Shown: positions 43,801 through 52,030 of the stretch, one piece after another
Layout of the letters: the number at the start of each line of letters is the position of its first letter
How positions within the stretch are numbered: position 1 is the first letter of the stretch
From: Olivibacter jilunii
GTDB taxonomy: Bacteria; Bacteroidota; Bacteroidia; Sphingobacteriales; Sphingobacteriaceae
Direction: 5' to 3'
NCBI RefSeq assembly: GCF_900607235.1
Contig: NZ_LR027848.1
Span: 1,296,297-1,360,296 of the forward strand
Length of the DNA stretch: 64,000 bases
The notes under the pieces: generated by a model
What the model saw: only the letters and a program-made list of their open reading frames with translations
The model's database searches: none
Told to the model about the DNA's origin: nothing
Made by a program: the position numbers and the translations under genes

Positions 43801-44340
43801 TTATACGAGTTCTTTGGCCAAGGGAAAGTCGACAGGCACCTCGGTTACGGCATGTAGTAAATTGCTGATTGTTCTATCACCAATTAACATGATTAAATCA
43901 ACGAGGTTTTCTTTGGTATAACCTGCTTCAAAAAAGGCGGTCAACAGCTTACGGTCAATCTGCCCCTTTTTTTCAGTGATCTCTTTGGCGAGCTTTACCA
44001 GGGCATCTAATTTCGGATCGGAAGGAATAGTTCCACCCCTAATGGCCAGGGCCGCATTTTCTCCAATGCCTGTTGACCGTGCAATGAGGGTGTGGGCGCT
44101 GAGGCAGTAAATGCAATTATTCACCTGACTTACTACCAGATTGACAGCCTCTACTTCTCGAGGGCTAAGAGAGGTGGAACTATCTTCCAAGGTGAGATAA
44201 GCTTCTAATGCATGTTCAGAATAAGCCATTACATTGTAGAGATTGGGGATTTTACCGAAGGATTTTTCCATCTTCTCGAAGAGCTTTTTATTTCTTTCGG
44301 AGACTTCTTCTTTTGTTAAAACATGGAATGCATTTTTCAT
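43801..44340 (-). CDS. AhpD-like carboxymuconolactone-decarboxylase family protein
   Basis: 179 residues, all helical. The complete active site is present: Glu in PREVEAVN (about 62-64), then NCIYCLSAH with Cys76, Cys79 and His83. AhpD-type proteins reduce peroxiredoxins or act as weak alkylhydroperoxidases in the cytoplasm. It is followed by the peroxiredoxin-like and thioredoxin genes (28 bp and then 1 bp gaps), although those two carry export signals, so direct electron transfer between them is not obvious. Confidence 0.9.
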   Translation of the reverse strand: MKNAFHVLTKEEVSERNKKLFEKMEKSFGKIPNLYNVMAYSEHALEAYLTLEDSSTSLSPREVEAVNLVVSQVNNCIYCLSAHTLIARSTGIGENAALAIRGGTIPSDPKLDALVKLAKEITEKKGQIDRKLLTAFFEAGYTKENLVDLIMLIGDRTISNLLHAVTEVPVDFPLAKELV

Positions 44341-44406
44341 TTTTATTATTTTTAATGATGGGCGAGATGCATTGCTACAAGCTCACCCATCGCACTAAGC
44401 ATTGAT

Positions 44407-45699
44407 TTATTGGAGCGTTACTTTGATAATATGATTGATTGCGGGTAATGTGGTAAATGCATTGGGATTGGGCACTTCTTGAATAGGCTCGCTTTCTTCC
44501 AGCGGGGTACCTGCCAAATTGAACTGGGTGATACCGGCTCCGGGGAATTGATTGACGGCCGTCCCGTTATCGAATAAGCCTATTGTGGTAGAGATATCTC
44601 CTTTTTGAGTAGCATCTACACCATTATCTTTACTGGCGAAGAACCAATCGTTCGATAGTCCATACATCGTGGCAATTGCCAGCCGATCTCCTTCGGCGAT
44701 ACTCAATTGTTGCGAGACACTGCTTCCTGCCTGTTCTCCTACTTTTGGTAACAACACCGTTGAATTGGCAGCCGGTAAAACGTAAACGGCTTTTACACCC
44801 TCAACTGTTTTGAGATGATCGGCCAATATGCTGGCATCTCCTTGTTGGGCAAGCTCTTTTAAACCTTGTCCGCGATCGTTTTCGCCGACTTTGTAAATGG
44901 GATTGTCTATATCCTTGTATACGACGACCAATATTGGCGATAAGGGGGTGAAAATGCCGGTTTGACTTTGGATATATTCGCCGAGCACGCTGTTGTCGCC
45001 CATCTCTGCAATGTTTGTTAAACCATTCGCGCTTGGTTTACCGGATTCATACAAGGGTGTCGGACTTAAAAGATCGCCTCCGGCAATGTAGGAAATTGCC
45101 CATACACCTGGACTGAAGGGGGTTGGGTTGTTGGTGTTTCCGGAGGTATTGTTGATGGTGAGCGTAAAGGTTGAATTACCTTCATAATGCAGACTGACAT
45201 TCATCAGAGCCGAGGCGGCAGCATAAGTGTTACCCTGTGCATCGGTGCCCGCAACTTCGGTGATATTTTGAGTAGCTGTTTCTGCGGTACCGGGATGACT
45301 TACGGAAGCACCGGGTACCTGATTGATACGGGTACCGTTATCCCATAGCTTGATCTGGTCAGATACATCGCCTTCAATCGGGGTGCCGTCTTCTTTGTAA
45401 AGGGTAATGCCCGGATTTTCGGGTGCAAAGAATAAATCATTGGACCAGCCGTACATGGTGGCAAAGGTGAGCGCTTGCCCTTTTGCTGCTGAGAATTGGA
45501 AGGATAGGGATTCTCCAGGCATAATCACCGGCGCAGAACCTTCATTTTGAAATGTTCCAGATTCAACCAAGGGGCGAGAATCTAATACGTTTTCTACCGT
45601 GATGGTAGAGGGTACTCCCATTTGTGACCCCTTGTCGCAAGCCGCAAACAGGATCGGCAAAGCTACTAGTGATAACCATACTAATTTTTTGTGTTCCAT
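44407..45699 (-). CDS. Lipoprotein with two spondin-like domains
   Basis: 430 residues from the ATG at 45699 (MEHKKLVWLSLVALP); a GTG upstream would hide the signal peptide. Lipobox Cys at about residue 20 (LFAACDKG). Two homologous halves follow, each with the spondin_N pattern: TFATMYGWSNDLFFAPENPG, LWDNGTRINQVPGAS in the first, and AIATMYGLSNDWFFASKDNG, LFDNGTAVNQFPGAG in the second. Spondin_N lipoproteins are common in Bacteroidota and often adjoin redox enzymes; the role is unknown. First gene of the redox unit; a TACCTTTG -7 box lies at 45733-45726. Confidence 0.88.
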   Translation of the reverse strand: MEHKKLVWLSLVALPILFAACDKGSQMGVPSTITVENVLDSRPLVESGTFQNEGSAPVIMPGESLSFQFSAAKGQALTFATMYGWSNDLFFAPENPGITLYKEDGTPIEGDVSDQIKLWDNGTRINQVPGASVSHPGTAETATQNITEVAGTDAQGNTYAAASALMNVSLHYEGNSTFTLTINNTSGNTNNPTPFSPGVWAISYIAGGDLLSPTPLYESGKPSANGLTNIAEMGDNSVLGEYIQSQTGIFTPLSPILVVVYKDIDNPIYKVGENDRGQGLKELAQQGDASILADHLKTVEGVKAVYVLPAANSTVLLPKVGEQAGSSVSQQLSIAEGDRLAIATMYGLSNDWFFASKDNGVDATQKGDISTTIGLFDNGTAVNQFPGAGITQFNLAGTPLEESEPIQEVPNPNAFTTLPAINHIIKVTLQ

Positions 45700-45838
45700 A
45701 ATCAATGTCTTTAATGTTAACAAAACAAAGGTAGATTGGAGCAAGGCCCTGAGTGATACCTGTATTTCCCGTAGATATGTCGGTATTTCCCGAATGCTGT
45801 GGTTCACTGGAGGAAATTGTTAAGTATAAGCTGCTTAA

Positions 45839-45976
45839 TTATCCCTTCAAAAAACGATAACCATTTTGCTTTCCTTATCGATGGTAGTGATTGCCGGTAT
45901 GATTGGCATGAACATCAGAATCTTGTTAAGGCTTGGTTTAGTGAAGAATAGTTTTGGCAATGGGCTTCTCTTTTGA
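45839..45976 (+). pseudogene. Possible C-terminal remnant of a membrane-protein gene
   Basis: A 46-codon frame with no start codon of its own context reads as a hydrophobic helix then a basic end (ILLSLSMVVIAGMIGMNIR, then ILLRLGLVKNSFGNGLLF). The pattern resembles the last helices of YeiH-type transporters, but this is a weak impression. It is flanked by noncoding DNA and stops at 45976. It may simply be chance. Confidence 0.25.
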
Positions 45977-45996
45977 GCGCGAGTTCCATTCACCAA

Positions 45997-46215
45997 TCAC
46001 TTTCCTATTTGTGAGCTGCCCCACATACGCAAGGGGTTATCTGCCGTGATCATTAATCGATCAGCCTCTGCTTTTGGGGATTTATTGTCTGCAATTACCT
46101 GAAGAACTCGCTGATTATGTTGCATTCTCGCATTCGTACTTTCAGAAGAACAGTTGTACAGTACGATGGCGTAGATGAATATGAAACCTAATGCAAGTTT
46201 ACGAGCGATTTTCAT
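45997..46215 (-). CDS. Small exported protein of unknown function
   Basis: 72 residues. An N-terminal hydrophobic segment (LALGFIFIYAIVLYNC) followed by a Cys suggests a small lipoprotein, although the lipobox (LYNC) is poor. The mature part is polar (ADNKSPKAEADRLMITADNPLRMW). It lies between the redox operon promoter and the LytS gene. I do not recognise the family. Confidence 0.45.
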   Translation of the reverse strand: MKIARKLALGFIFIYAIVLYNCSSESTNARMQHNQRVLQVIADNKSPKAEADRLMITADNPLRMWGSSQIGK

Positions 46216-46391
46216 AGTTGCTTGTTAATTTCTTACCTACGCGGAGTCGGTTTTGGTTTGTCATGTGATCGAAGTTTTGTGTTAGAGCGTGGGTTTAAGC
46301 TGCTCAACCTCATGACAAAATTTGGTGTTTTTTGACAACCGACAGAAGAAAATCAACAAGACCGGGCTTTTTTTGCTACCGTTTACCGTTA

Positions 46392-46472
46392 TTTTTCAAT
46401 GCTTCATCTATTGAAAAAACTGCAGTAAGCATTGAAAATGATTGGAAATCAGGCATCAACTTGATACTTTTG
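46392..46472 (+). promoter_or_regulatory. LytS/LytTR promoter with upstream inverted repeat
   Basis: TTG (46442-46444), 20 bp, TACTTTTG (46465-46472) is an exact promoter match ending 5 bp before the kinase ATG, which predicts a leaderless or nearly leaderless mRNA. Upstream, TTTTTCAAT (46392-46400) and ATTGAAAAA (46410-46418) form perfect 9-bp arms around a 9-bp centre; ATTGAAAA recurs at 46431-46438. This may bind the LytTR regulator itself. Confidence 0.55.
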
Positions 46473-46477
46473 GGGCC

Positions 46478-47506
46478 ATGATAAAGGTGTTTAGCAAAGA
46501 CGTGCCTGTTAATCAACTTCAGTTAGTGATTTGGCTTTTTATAACCGCTATTACAAGTTTTTCCTATTTCATGTATGCCGAACCGATAAGGTCTCTCGTT
46601 TTTGGCTTTATGAATATATTTTCTTATTTCATTATCGTCAATGTAAATGTATACTACCTCATTCCACGTTTCTATAAGCGTAATCGTAAGCTGCTTTATC
46701 TTACATCGGTTTTACTACTGCTTTTGACTGTTTGTTGGGCCCGTGTTGCGTTCAGGTCTTATTTTTATGCTATGTTTTATCCACAAGAGCAAGACACAAG
46801 CACGAGCATGGAAGTTTTCGTCGCTTTATTAATCCCTTCTATATTGGTTTATATAATAAGCTGCATACTTCGGGTGGCATTGGACTATTTTGTTTTGCAT
46901 CGTGAGCAGGAACGATTGAAACAGCACTCAGCTGAAATGGAGTTAAAGCTGCTTAAAGCGCAAGTGCAACCTCATTTTCTATTTAATACGTTGAATAATA
47001 TTTATTACGTAGCCCAACAGCAGTCGCCGGAAACAGCAGCACTATTAAGTAAGCTCTCTAATATCATGCGCTACTTTGTAGATACAGGGCAACAACAATT
47101 TATTCAGCTAAACGAGGAGTTGAACTTTATTTATGATTATATTGATCTGGAGAAAATGCGTATGCGCTACCCGCTACAGACAACAATCAGGGAAAAAGGG
47201 ATAATCAATGGTATAAAAGTACCTCCAATGCTGATTATTCCACTCGTTGAAAATGTATTTAAGCATGGTATCGATAAGCGTAGTAAGACCAATGAACTCT
47301 TTCTGCATATTAATGTAGAGGTTGAAAGCTTGTCTATAGACGTGCGTAACCGGATCTTTAGGCCATCGGTGAACAAAACAATGGGGGTAGGTCTGCAAAA
47401 TCTTCGTTCGCGATTGCAGTTGCTTTACAAAGACCAATTTCGATTGGATATTGTTGAAAAGGATAATTATTACTTTGCCACATTAAATATACCGCTATAC
47501 ACATGA
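46478..47506 (+). CDS. LytS-type sensor histidine kinase
   Basis: 342 residues from the ATG at 46478; a TTG at 46442 would extend it but coincides with the -33 box. Four membrane helices occupy residues 10-140, with short loops and no large sensor domain. A coiled linker leads to the His_kinase module: phospho-acceptor His166 in QVQPHFLFNTLNN, the N box in IPLVENVFKHGID, and a G box in GVGLQNLRSRLQLLY. It overlaps the response-regulator gene by 4 bp (ATGA). Together they form a two-component system; the signal is unknown. Confidence 0.92.
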   Translation: MIKVFSKDVPVNQLQLVIWLFITAITSFSYFMYAEPIRSLVFGFMNIFSYFIIVNVNVYYLIPRFYKRNRKLLYLTSVLLLLLTVCWARVAFRSYFYAMFYPQEQDTSTSMEVFVALLIPSILVYIISCILRVALDYFVLHREQERLKQHSAEMELKLLKAQVQPHFLFNTLNNIYYVAQQQSPETAALLSKLSNIMRYFVDTGQQQFIQLNEELNFIYDYIDLEKMRMRYPLQTTIREKGIINGIKVPPMLIIPLVENVFKHGIDKRSKTNELFLHINVEVESLSIDVRNRIFRPSVNKTMGVGLQNLRSRLQLLYKDQFRLDIVEKDNYYFATLNIPLYT

Positions 47507-48210
47507 TCAATTGCTTAATTGTGGACGACGAACCCAATGCTGTGAGTTTATTGGAAGACTATATCCTGAAAGTGGATTTTCTGAACTTAAAGCAGAAATG
47601 CTACGATGCTTTTGAAGTAGTGACTTTTCTCAGAAATAATAAAGTCGACTTAATTTTTTTGGACATCAATATGCCTAATATATCCGGGTTGGAGCTGGCT
47701 TCTATGCTGCCGAAAGACCAGTGTATTATTTTTACGACAGCCTATTCGTCACACGCCATGGAAGGTTATGAATACAATGCCATTGATTACCTGTTAAAGC
47801 CTATAACTTTTAAGCGATTTATGCAAGCGATTCGTAAAACGGAAGGATATTTCGCTCTCCGGCGCCCGGCCGGACTTAAGGAGCTCACGTTGTCAGATGA
47901 TACGATCTTCATAAAATCCGGAAAGCAGATAATGAAAATGAGATCCAGGGATATACTTTATTGCAAAGCAAACAAGGAGTACGTCAATATCGTATGCGTC
48001 AACGAAAGCGTCCTTATTTATAGGCGCATGAAACAACTGGAAGAGCAGTTACCGCCAAACTTCATACGTATACATAATTCCTATATTATTAACTTGGATC
48101 ACTTGGAGAAGATTGTGGATAATCAAGTCTTGATCCGACAAACAAAGTTACCGATTAGTACGGGGTATAGAGAACAACTGCTCGCTTTGATCTCAAAAAA
48201 ATTGTTTTAG
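47503..48210 (+). CDS. LytTR-family response regulator
   Basis: 235 residues. Receiver domain 1-120 with acidic pocket Asp8/Asp9, phospho-acceptor Asp54 (FLDINMP), a Thr in FTTAYSSHA and Lys in LLKPITF. The C-terminal LytTR DNA-binding domain (about 135-235) shows IFIKSGKQIMKMRSRDILYC, ANKEYVNIV and the FIRIHNSYIINLDHLEKI signature (one region quoted in part). It is translationally coupled to the kinase by the ATGA overlap. An AraC gene follows after 100 bp on the same strand. Confidence 0.93.
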   Translation: MINCLIVDDEPNAVSLLEDYILKVDFLNLKQKCYDAFEVVTFLRNNKVDLIFLDINMPNISGLELASMLPKDQCIIFTTAYSSHAMEGYEYNAIDYLLKPITFKRFMQAIRKTEGYFALRRPAGLKELTLSDDTIFIKSGKQIMKMRSRDILYCKANKEYVNIVCVNESVLIYRRMKQLEEQLPPNFIRIHNSYIINLDHLEKIVDNQVLIRQTKLPISTGYREQLLALISKKLF

Positions 48211-48310
48211 ATGCAGCGAATTTCTTGGGAGCTAAAAGGAATGGTTTTAAATATTGCTGTTTAATCATTTCTCCTTTTAACGGACAAATGACTAACTTCG
48301 ATATCGCATT

Positions 48311-49231
48311 ATGAGAAAAAACTTCGAGTCTAAATCGCTGTTAGAGCTATATCAATACCTTCATCTGCCGGTTGACTTGCTTGATGTTACAGAAGGCTTT
48401 ACCATTTTTAATCTAAAGGATGTTGGCTTTACGCTACCCTATCAATCAGCCTCCTATCGCCCCAACTTTTTCTCTTTCTTATTTGTAAAAGAAGGTTCCG
48501 GGAAATATACGATCGATGAGCTTACTTTTGAAGTAAAGCCGCATTCGGTCTATTTTACCAATCCGAGTAACTACCGCACGTTTAGTTGGACTCATATTGA
48601 GGATATCTGTCTAATCACCTTTGATGAGGCATTTCTTAAAAACTATATCAGTAAAGAAATTTATGATAACTTCCCCTTTCTATTAACGGAAACCGTTAAG
48701 CCTCAAGTGGTATCAGACGCTTTTTTTCAGTCGGTAGAAGGCATTTATAAGCAAATTCAACAGGAATACTTGGGTAAGGCTGAGGCGAAATACCCTATCA
48801 TCGGGCATTTGCTTGCTATCCTTTTGTATAAGATAAAGGAACATATTTGGCAAGATTATAATCCGATTTACGAAGGTAACCGGAGTTCGCAGATCGTTAT
48901 TTCTTTCAAAAGGTTATTGGAAAAACATTACCGCGATCTAAATAACGGCAATGTAGAGGTCGTATTTAAGGTACAGGACTACGCCGACGCGCAACATTTA
49001 CATCCTAACTATTTAAGCAATGTGATAAAATCCAAAACCGGCAAACCCATCGTAACCTGGATTGCTGAAAAGACCTTGGTTGAAGCGAAAACACTCTTGC
49101 AGCGTTCTACCATATCCATTAAAGAGATTACGTATAAGTTAGGTTTCTCTGAAACCGCTCATTTCAGTAACTTCTTTAAAAAACATACCGGTACCTCGCC
49201 GGTGCAGTATCGGAAGGCGCATCTTCTTTAA
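48311..49231 (+). CDS. AraC-family regulator of the SDR genes
   Basis: 306 residues. N-terminal cupin-type sensor (FTLPYQSASYRPNFFSFLFV; VKPHSVYFTNPSNYRTFSW) and C-terminal AraC domain (VQDYADAQHLHPNYLSNVIK; SIKEITYKLGFSETAHFSNF). The layout is that of AraC regulators regularly paired with SDR oxidoreductases in Bacteroidota, and an SDR gene starts 87 bp downstream on the same strand with its own -7 box. Confidence 0.88.
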   Translation: MRKNFESKSLLELYQYLHLPVDLLDVTEGFTIFNLKDVGFTLPYQSASYRPNFFSFLFVKEGSGKYTIDELTFEVKPHSVYFTNPSNYRTFSWTHIEDICLITFDEAFLKNYISKEIYDNFPFLLTETVKPQVVSDAFFQSVEGIYKQIQQEYLGKAEAKYPIIGHLLAILLYKIKEHIWQDYNPIYEGNRSSQIVISFKRLLEKHYRDLNNGNVEVVFKVQDYADAQHLHPNYLSNVIKSKTGKPIVTWIAEKTLVEAKTLLQRSTISIKEITYKLGFSETAHFSNFFKKHTGTSPVQYRKAHLL

Positions 49232-49318
49232 AATTTGCAACACTTGCTGTAATACACGTAAAGCCACCGATTATTGCGCATATTAACTTTGTTCTATCAA
49301 AATTTAAAAGATAGACAA

Positions 49319-50059
49319 ATGAATAATCTAGCAGAAAAAGTAATCCTAGTGACCGGTGCTTCTAAAGGTATCGGTGCTGAAGTGGCCAAAAAATTGGCAG
49401 CAGCTCATGCAAAAGTTGTGGTAAACTATGCCGGCAGTAAAAGCGATGCCGACGCGGTTGTATCTTTCATAAAAGAACAAGGAGGTGAGGCGATCGCCGT
49501 ACAGGCTGATGTGAGTAAAGTCGCCGATGTAAAGTCGTTGTTCGATCAATCTATTGCTCATTTTGGTCGGATTGACGTATTGGTCAATAATGCGGGTATT
49601 ATGATCAACAAACTTATTAAAGACACAACCGACGAGGATTTTGACCGGATCTTCGATATTAATGTGAAGGGCGTTTTTAATACGTTACGTGAAGCCGCGA
49701 CTCGCTTGGCGGATAATGGAAGTATTATCAATTTTTCTACCAGTGTAAACCGTTTGATGTTGCCTACTTATGGTACTTATGTTGCTACCAAATCTGCCGT
49801 TGAACAATTGACGCGTGTATTTGCCAGGGAAATAGGCAGTAGAGGTATTAACGTCAACTCCCTCTCACCGGGCCCTACTGCTACCGCTTTATTCCTCGAA
49901 GGCAAATCGCAGGAAACGATTGATCGTTTAGCCGCTTTAAATCCCTTCAATCGGATTGCAAATACGGATGATATTGCCGAGGTGGTGGTGTTTCTGGCCA
50001 GTGATGAAGCAAAATGGATCAATGCACAGAATATCGGCGCCAATGGAGGAATGGCTTAA
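49319..50059 (+). CDS. SDR-family oxidoreductase
   Basis: 246 residues from the ATG at 49319 (a TTG at 49274 overlaps the -7 box TAACTTTG at 49284-49291). Classical short-chain dehydrogenase: cofactor motif TGASKGIG (about 12-19), NNAGI, the Ser in INFSTSVN and the catalytic YxxxK (YVATK), then SPGPTAT. An Asn-Tyr at the end of beta-2 (VNYAGSKSD) suggests NADP preference. It is 25-45% alike by eye to the next SDR gene, and the pair may be a tandem duplication (36 bp apart). Substrate unknown. Confidence 0.9.
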   Translation: MNNLAEKVILVTGASKGIGAEVAKKLAAAHAKVVVNYAGSKSDADAVVSFIKEQGGEAIAVQADVSKVADVKSLFDQSIAHFGRIDVLVNNAGIMINKLIKDTTDEDFDRIFDINVKGVFNTLREAATRLADNGSIINFSTSVNRLMLPTYGTYVATKSAVEQLTRVFAREIGSRGINVNSLSPGPTATALFLEGKSQETIDRLAALNPFNRIANTDDIAEVVVFLASDEAKWINAQNIGANGGMA

Positions 50060-50095
50060 TTAATTTTCAGGTGGTATAAAATTAAGATAAAAGAA

Positions 50096-50848
50096 ATGAA
50101 CAGTTTACATCATAAAACAGCCCTCATAACCGGTTCTGCAAGAGGCCTTGGTAAAGCAATTGCTGAGCGCTATGCCGCTTTGGGTGCTAATATCGTTATT
50201 AATTATTCGAGGGATATATCCTCGGCTGACGAGGTGGTTTCGAACATTAAGGCAATGGGAGCGAACGTAATAGCTATACGGGCAGATGTTAGTAAAGTAG
50301 CGGATATTGAACGCCTATTCAAGGAGGCAAAGGCCGCGTTTGGGAAGATTGATATTGTAGTGGCCAATGCCGGTATCGAAATGGTAGAAACACCGGTTAC
50401 AGCTTTCACGGAAGAGCAGTTTGACAGGCTATTTGCCATCAATACCAAAGGGGCTTATTTTACAATGCAACAAGCCGCCAAAACGGTAGAAGATAACGGG
50501 CGTATTATTTACATCGCCTCAAGTACGACGGCCTTTCCGGTAGCCGGAATGGCGGTGTATGGTGGAAGCAAAATTACACCACGCTATCTGGTGGATGTGC
50601 TATCGAAAGAAATTGGACACCGAGGGGTAACGGTCAATTCCATCATACCCTTTGCTGTTGATCATTCCGGAATTTTTGCCGAAGAAGGCAGTTATCCCGA
50701 ACTCCGAAAATCGCTCATCGATAGCTGTCCGATGAAACGACTGGCCGAGGTGGAAGATGTAGCGAATATTGCCGAGTTTTTTGCCAGCGGTTTGTCGTCA
50801 TTTGTTAACGGGCAGCACTTGTTGGTTAATGGTGGAGCTACCCAATAG
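50096..50848 (+). CDS. SDR-family oxidoreductase
   Basis: 250 residues. Cofactor motif TGSARGLG (about 12-19), VNYSRD-like beta-2 end (INYSRDISSAD), ANAGI, the Ser in IYIASSTTAF and YGGSK as the catalytic YxxxK. Its shorter active-site loop after IIPFAVDHSGIF differs from the upstream SDR, so the substrates are probably different. Co-directional, 36 bp after the first SDR; likely co-transcribed. Confidence 0.9.
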   Translation: MNSLHHKTALITGSARGLGKAIAERYAALGANIVINYSRDISSADEVVSNIKAMGANVIAIRADVSKVADIERLFKEAKAAFGKIDIVVANAGIEMVETPVTAFTEEQFDRLFAINTKGAYFTMQQAAKTVEDNGRIIYIASSTTAFPVAGMAVYGGSKITPRYLVDVLSKEIGHRGVTVNSIIPFAVDHSGIFAEEGSYPELRKSLIDSCPMKRLAEVEDVANIAEFFASGLSSFVNGQHLLVNGGATQ

Positions 50849-50883
50849 CTTATTTGTTTTTGGTTCCCAACTTGACTTTCAAA

Positions 50884-51831
50884 TTAAACGGTAGTGGTAT
50901 TGATAATCGTCGTTATATCGCCTACCGTTTTTCCTGCGTCGGTTTTTGCAAGCGCTCGTAGTTTGAAATAGGCGCTGCTTTGGGCCTCCAGTCGAACTTC
51001 TAAAGATACGATATCACCCGCCAAGGCTAAGTTGTCAGCTAGTAACGTACATCCGTCTGCAATAAGTCCATTTTGCATACTACCGGTTGCATGTTGAACA
51101 AAGGCGATACATAGATCGAGAAGGGCGCCCATAAGCACTGCTACCGGTAAGGCCGGATGATTGGGGAAATGGCCACTGCAATCTTGTTCTTTTATTTCAC
51201 CCAAAGAGGCTGTGGCACCGGTATCGTACAATTTTAAATCATATAGTGTGTTTTTACGCGAATAGGGACTTGTTAAGGCGGGTAAATAATCTCGATAAGC
51301 ATGGGCGAATAGCCTATTGAACATCGCTTGGGGGATTACATGAAAGCTGACATCGATACCGCAGATCAGCTTGTTCTCTGCGTCAATGAGACAAGCTTTG
51401 GCCTTAGCAAGTCGCTTATCGAATGATACACACTCAGCCAAAATGGTGAGGGGTTTGCCGATCGCAAACTTTTCGTTTGAAACTCGTTTGTAGGTTCCTT
51501 TATGGGCTAAGTAGTAGTGCTTTGACTGATTAGGGTTGACGGTAGCGCAAGCAACTGAACCGAGAATGGCAAGATGTCGACAGGCTTCGGCCATTGTAAT
51601 GGGTGATTGCTCAAATCCAAGGGGTGATTCGGCAATTACTTTTGCGGCTACGATATTGTCTTTTAACACATGAACATCTTGAAGCGCGTAATAAGGTGTA
51701 TGCACGTCAATAAGTTGAAATAACTCCTCCCGCGATCGGGGCCCGAGATTGTTTTGGCTAAGGGAAGGGTCCAGGATTTTGGAATGGATAAGGGCTAATG
51801 ATTCGGGTGTAATCGTTGCGAGAGCTTCCAT
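50884..51831 (-). CDS. Double-hotdog-fold protein, FabZ/dehydratase-like
   Basis: 315 residues from the ATG at 51831 (a TTG 24 bp upstream is the alternative). Two hotdog-like halves: the first (about 40-160) with ITMAEACRHLAILGSVA and the second (about 195-310) with CSGHFPNHPALPVAVLMGALLDLC, which mimics the H-F-P-x-x-P-x-x-P helix of FabZ/FabA dehydratases. It could be a hydroxyacyl dehydratase or thioesterase-like enzyme in fatty-acid or polyketide-type metabolism. It converges on the SDR genes (35 bp), but shared function is only a guess. Confidence 0.7.
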   Translation of the reverse strand: MEALATITPESLALIHSKILDPSLSQNNLGPRSREELFQLIDVHTPYYALQDVHVLKDNIVAAKVIAESPLGFEQSPITMAEACRHLAILGSVACATVNPNQSKHYYLAHKGTYKRVSNEKFAIGKPLTILAECVSFDKRLAKAKACLIDAENKLICGIDVSFHVIPQAMFNRLFAHAYRDYLPALTSPYSRKNTLYDLKLYDTGATASLGEIKEQDCSGHFPNHPALPVAVLMGALLDLCIAFVQHATGSMQNGLIADGCTLLADNLALAGDIVSLEVRLEAQSSAYFKLRALAKTDAGKTVGDITTIINTTTV

Positions 51832-52030
51832 ATAATGTGTTTTAGTAATGAGCAATTAATAGATTCAGTGTTATTGTAATAAAGAAAGTAACTATTTAGG
51901 CTTTTACAAAAAAGATTACACGGAATGCTTGTTTGCTTACACTAAAGCGTTGCGTGAGGAAACTGAGGTTAAAAAGGTGTAAAGTTTAAATGAAGCGATG
52001 TTAATTTGACCGGTTACGCTAGCGAGTCGC

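Noticed and set aside
47503-49231. LytTR pair and following AraC gene as one three-gene signalling operon
   Set aside because: A 100-bp gap separates them and the AraC protein is better explained as regulator of the SDR genes; co-transcription cannot be shown here.
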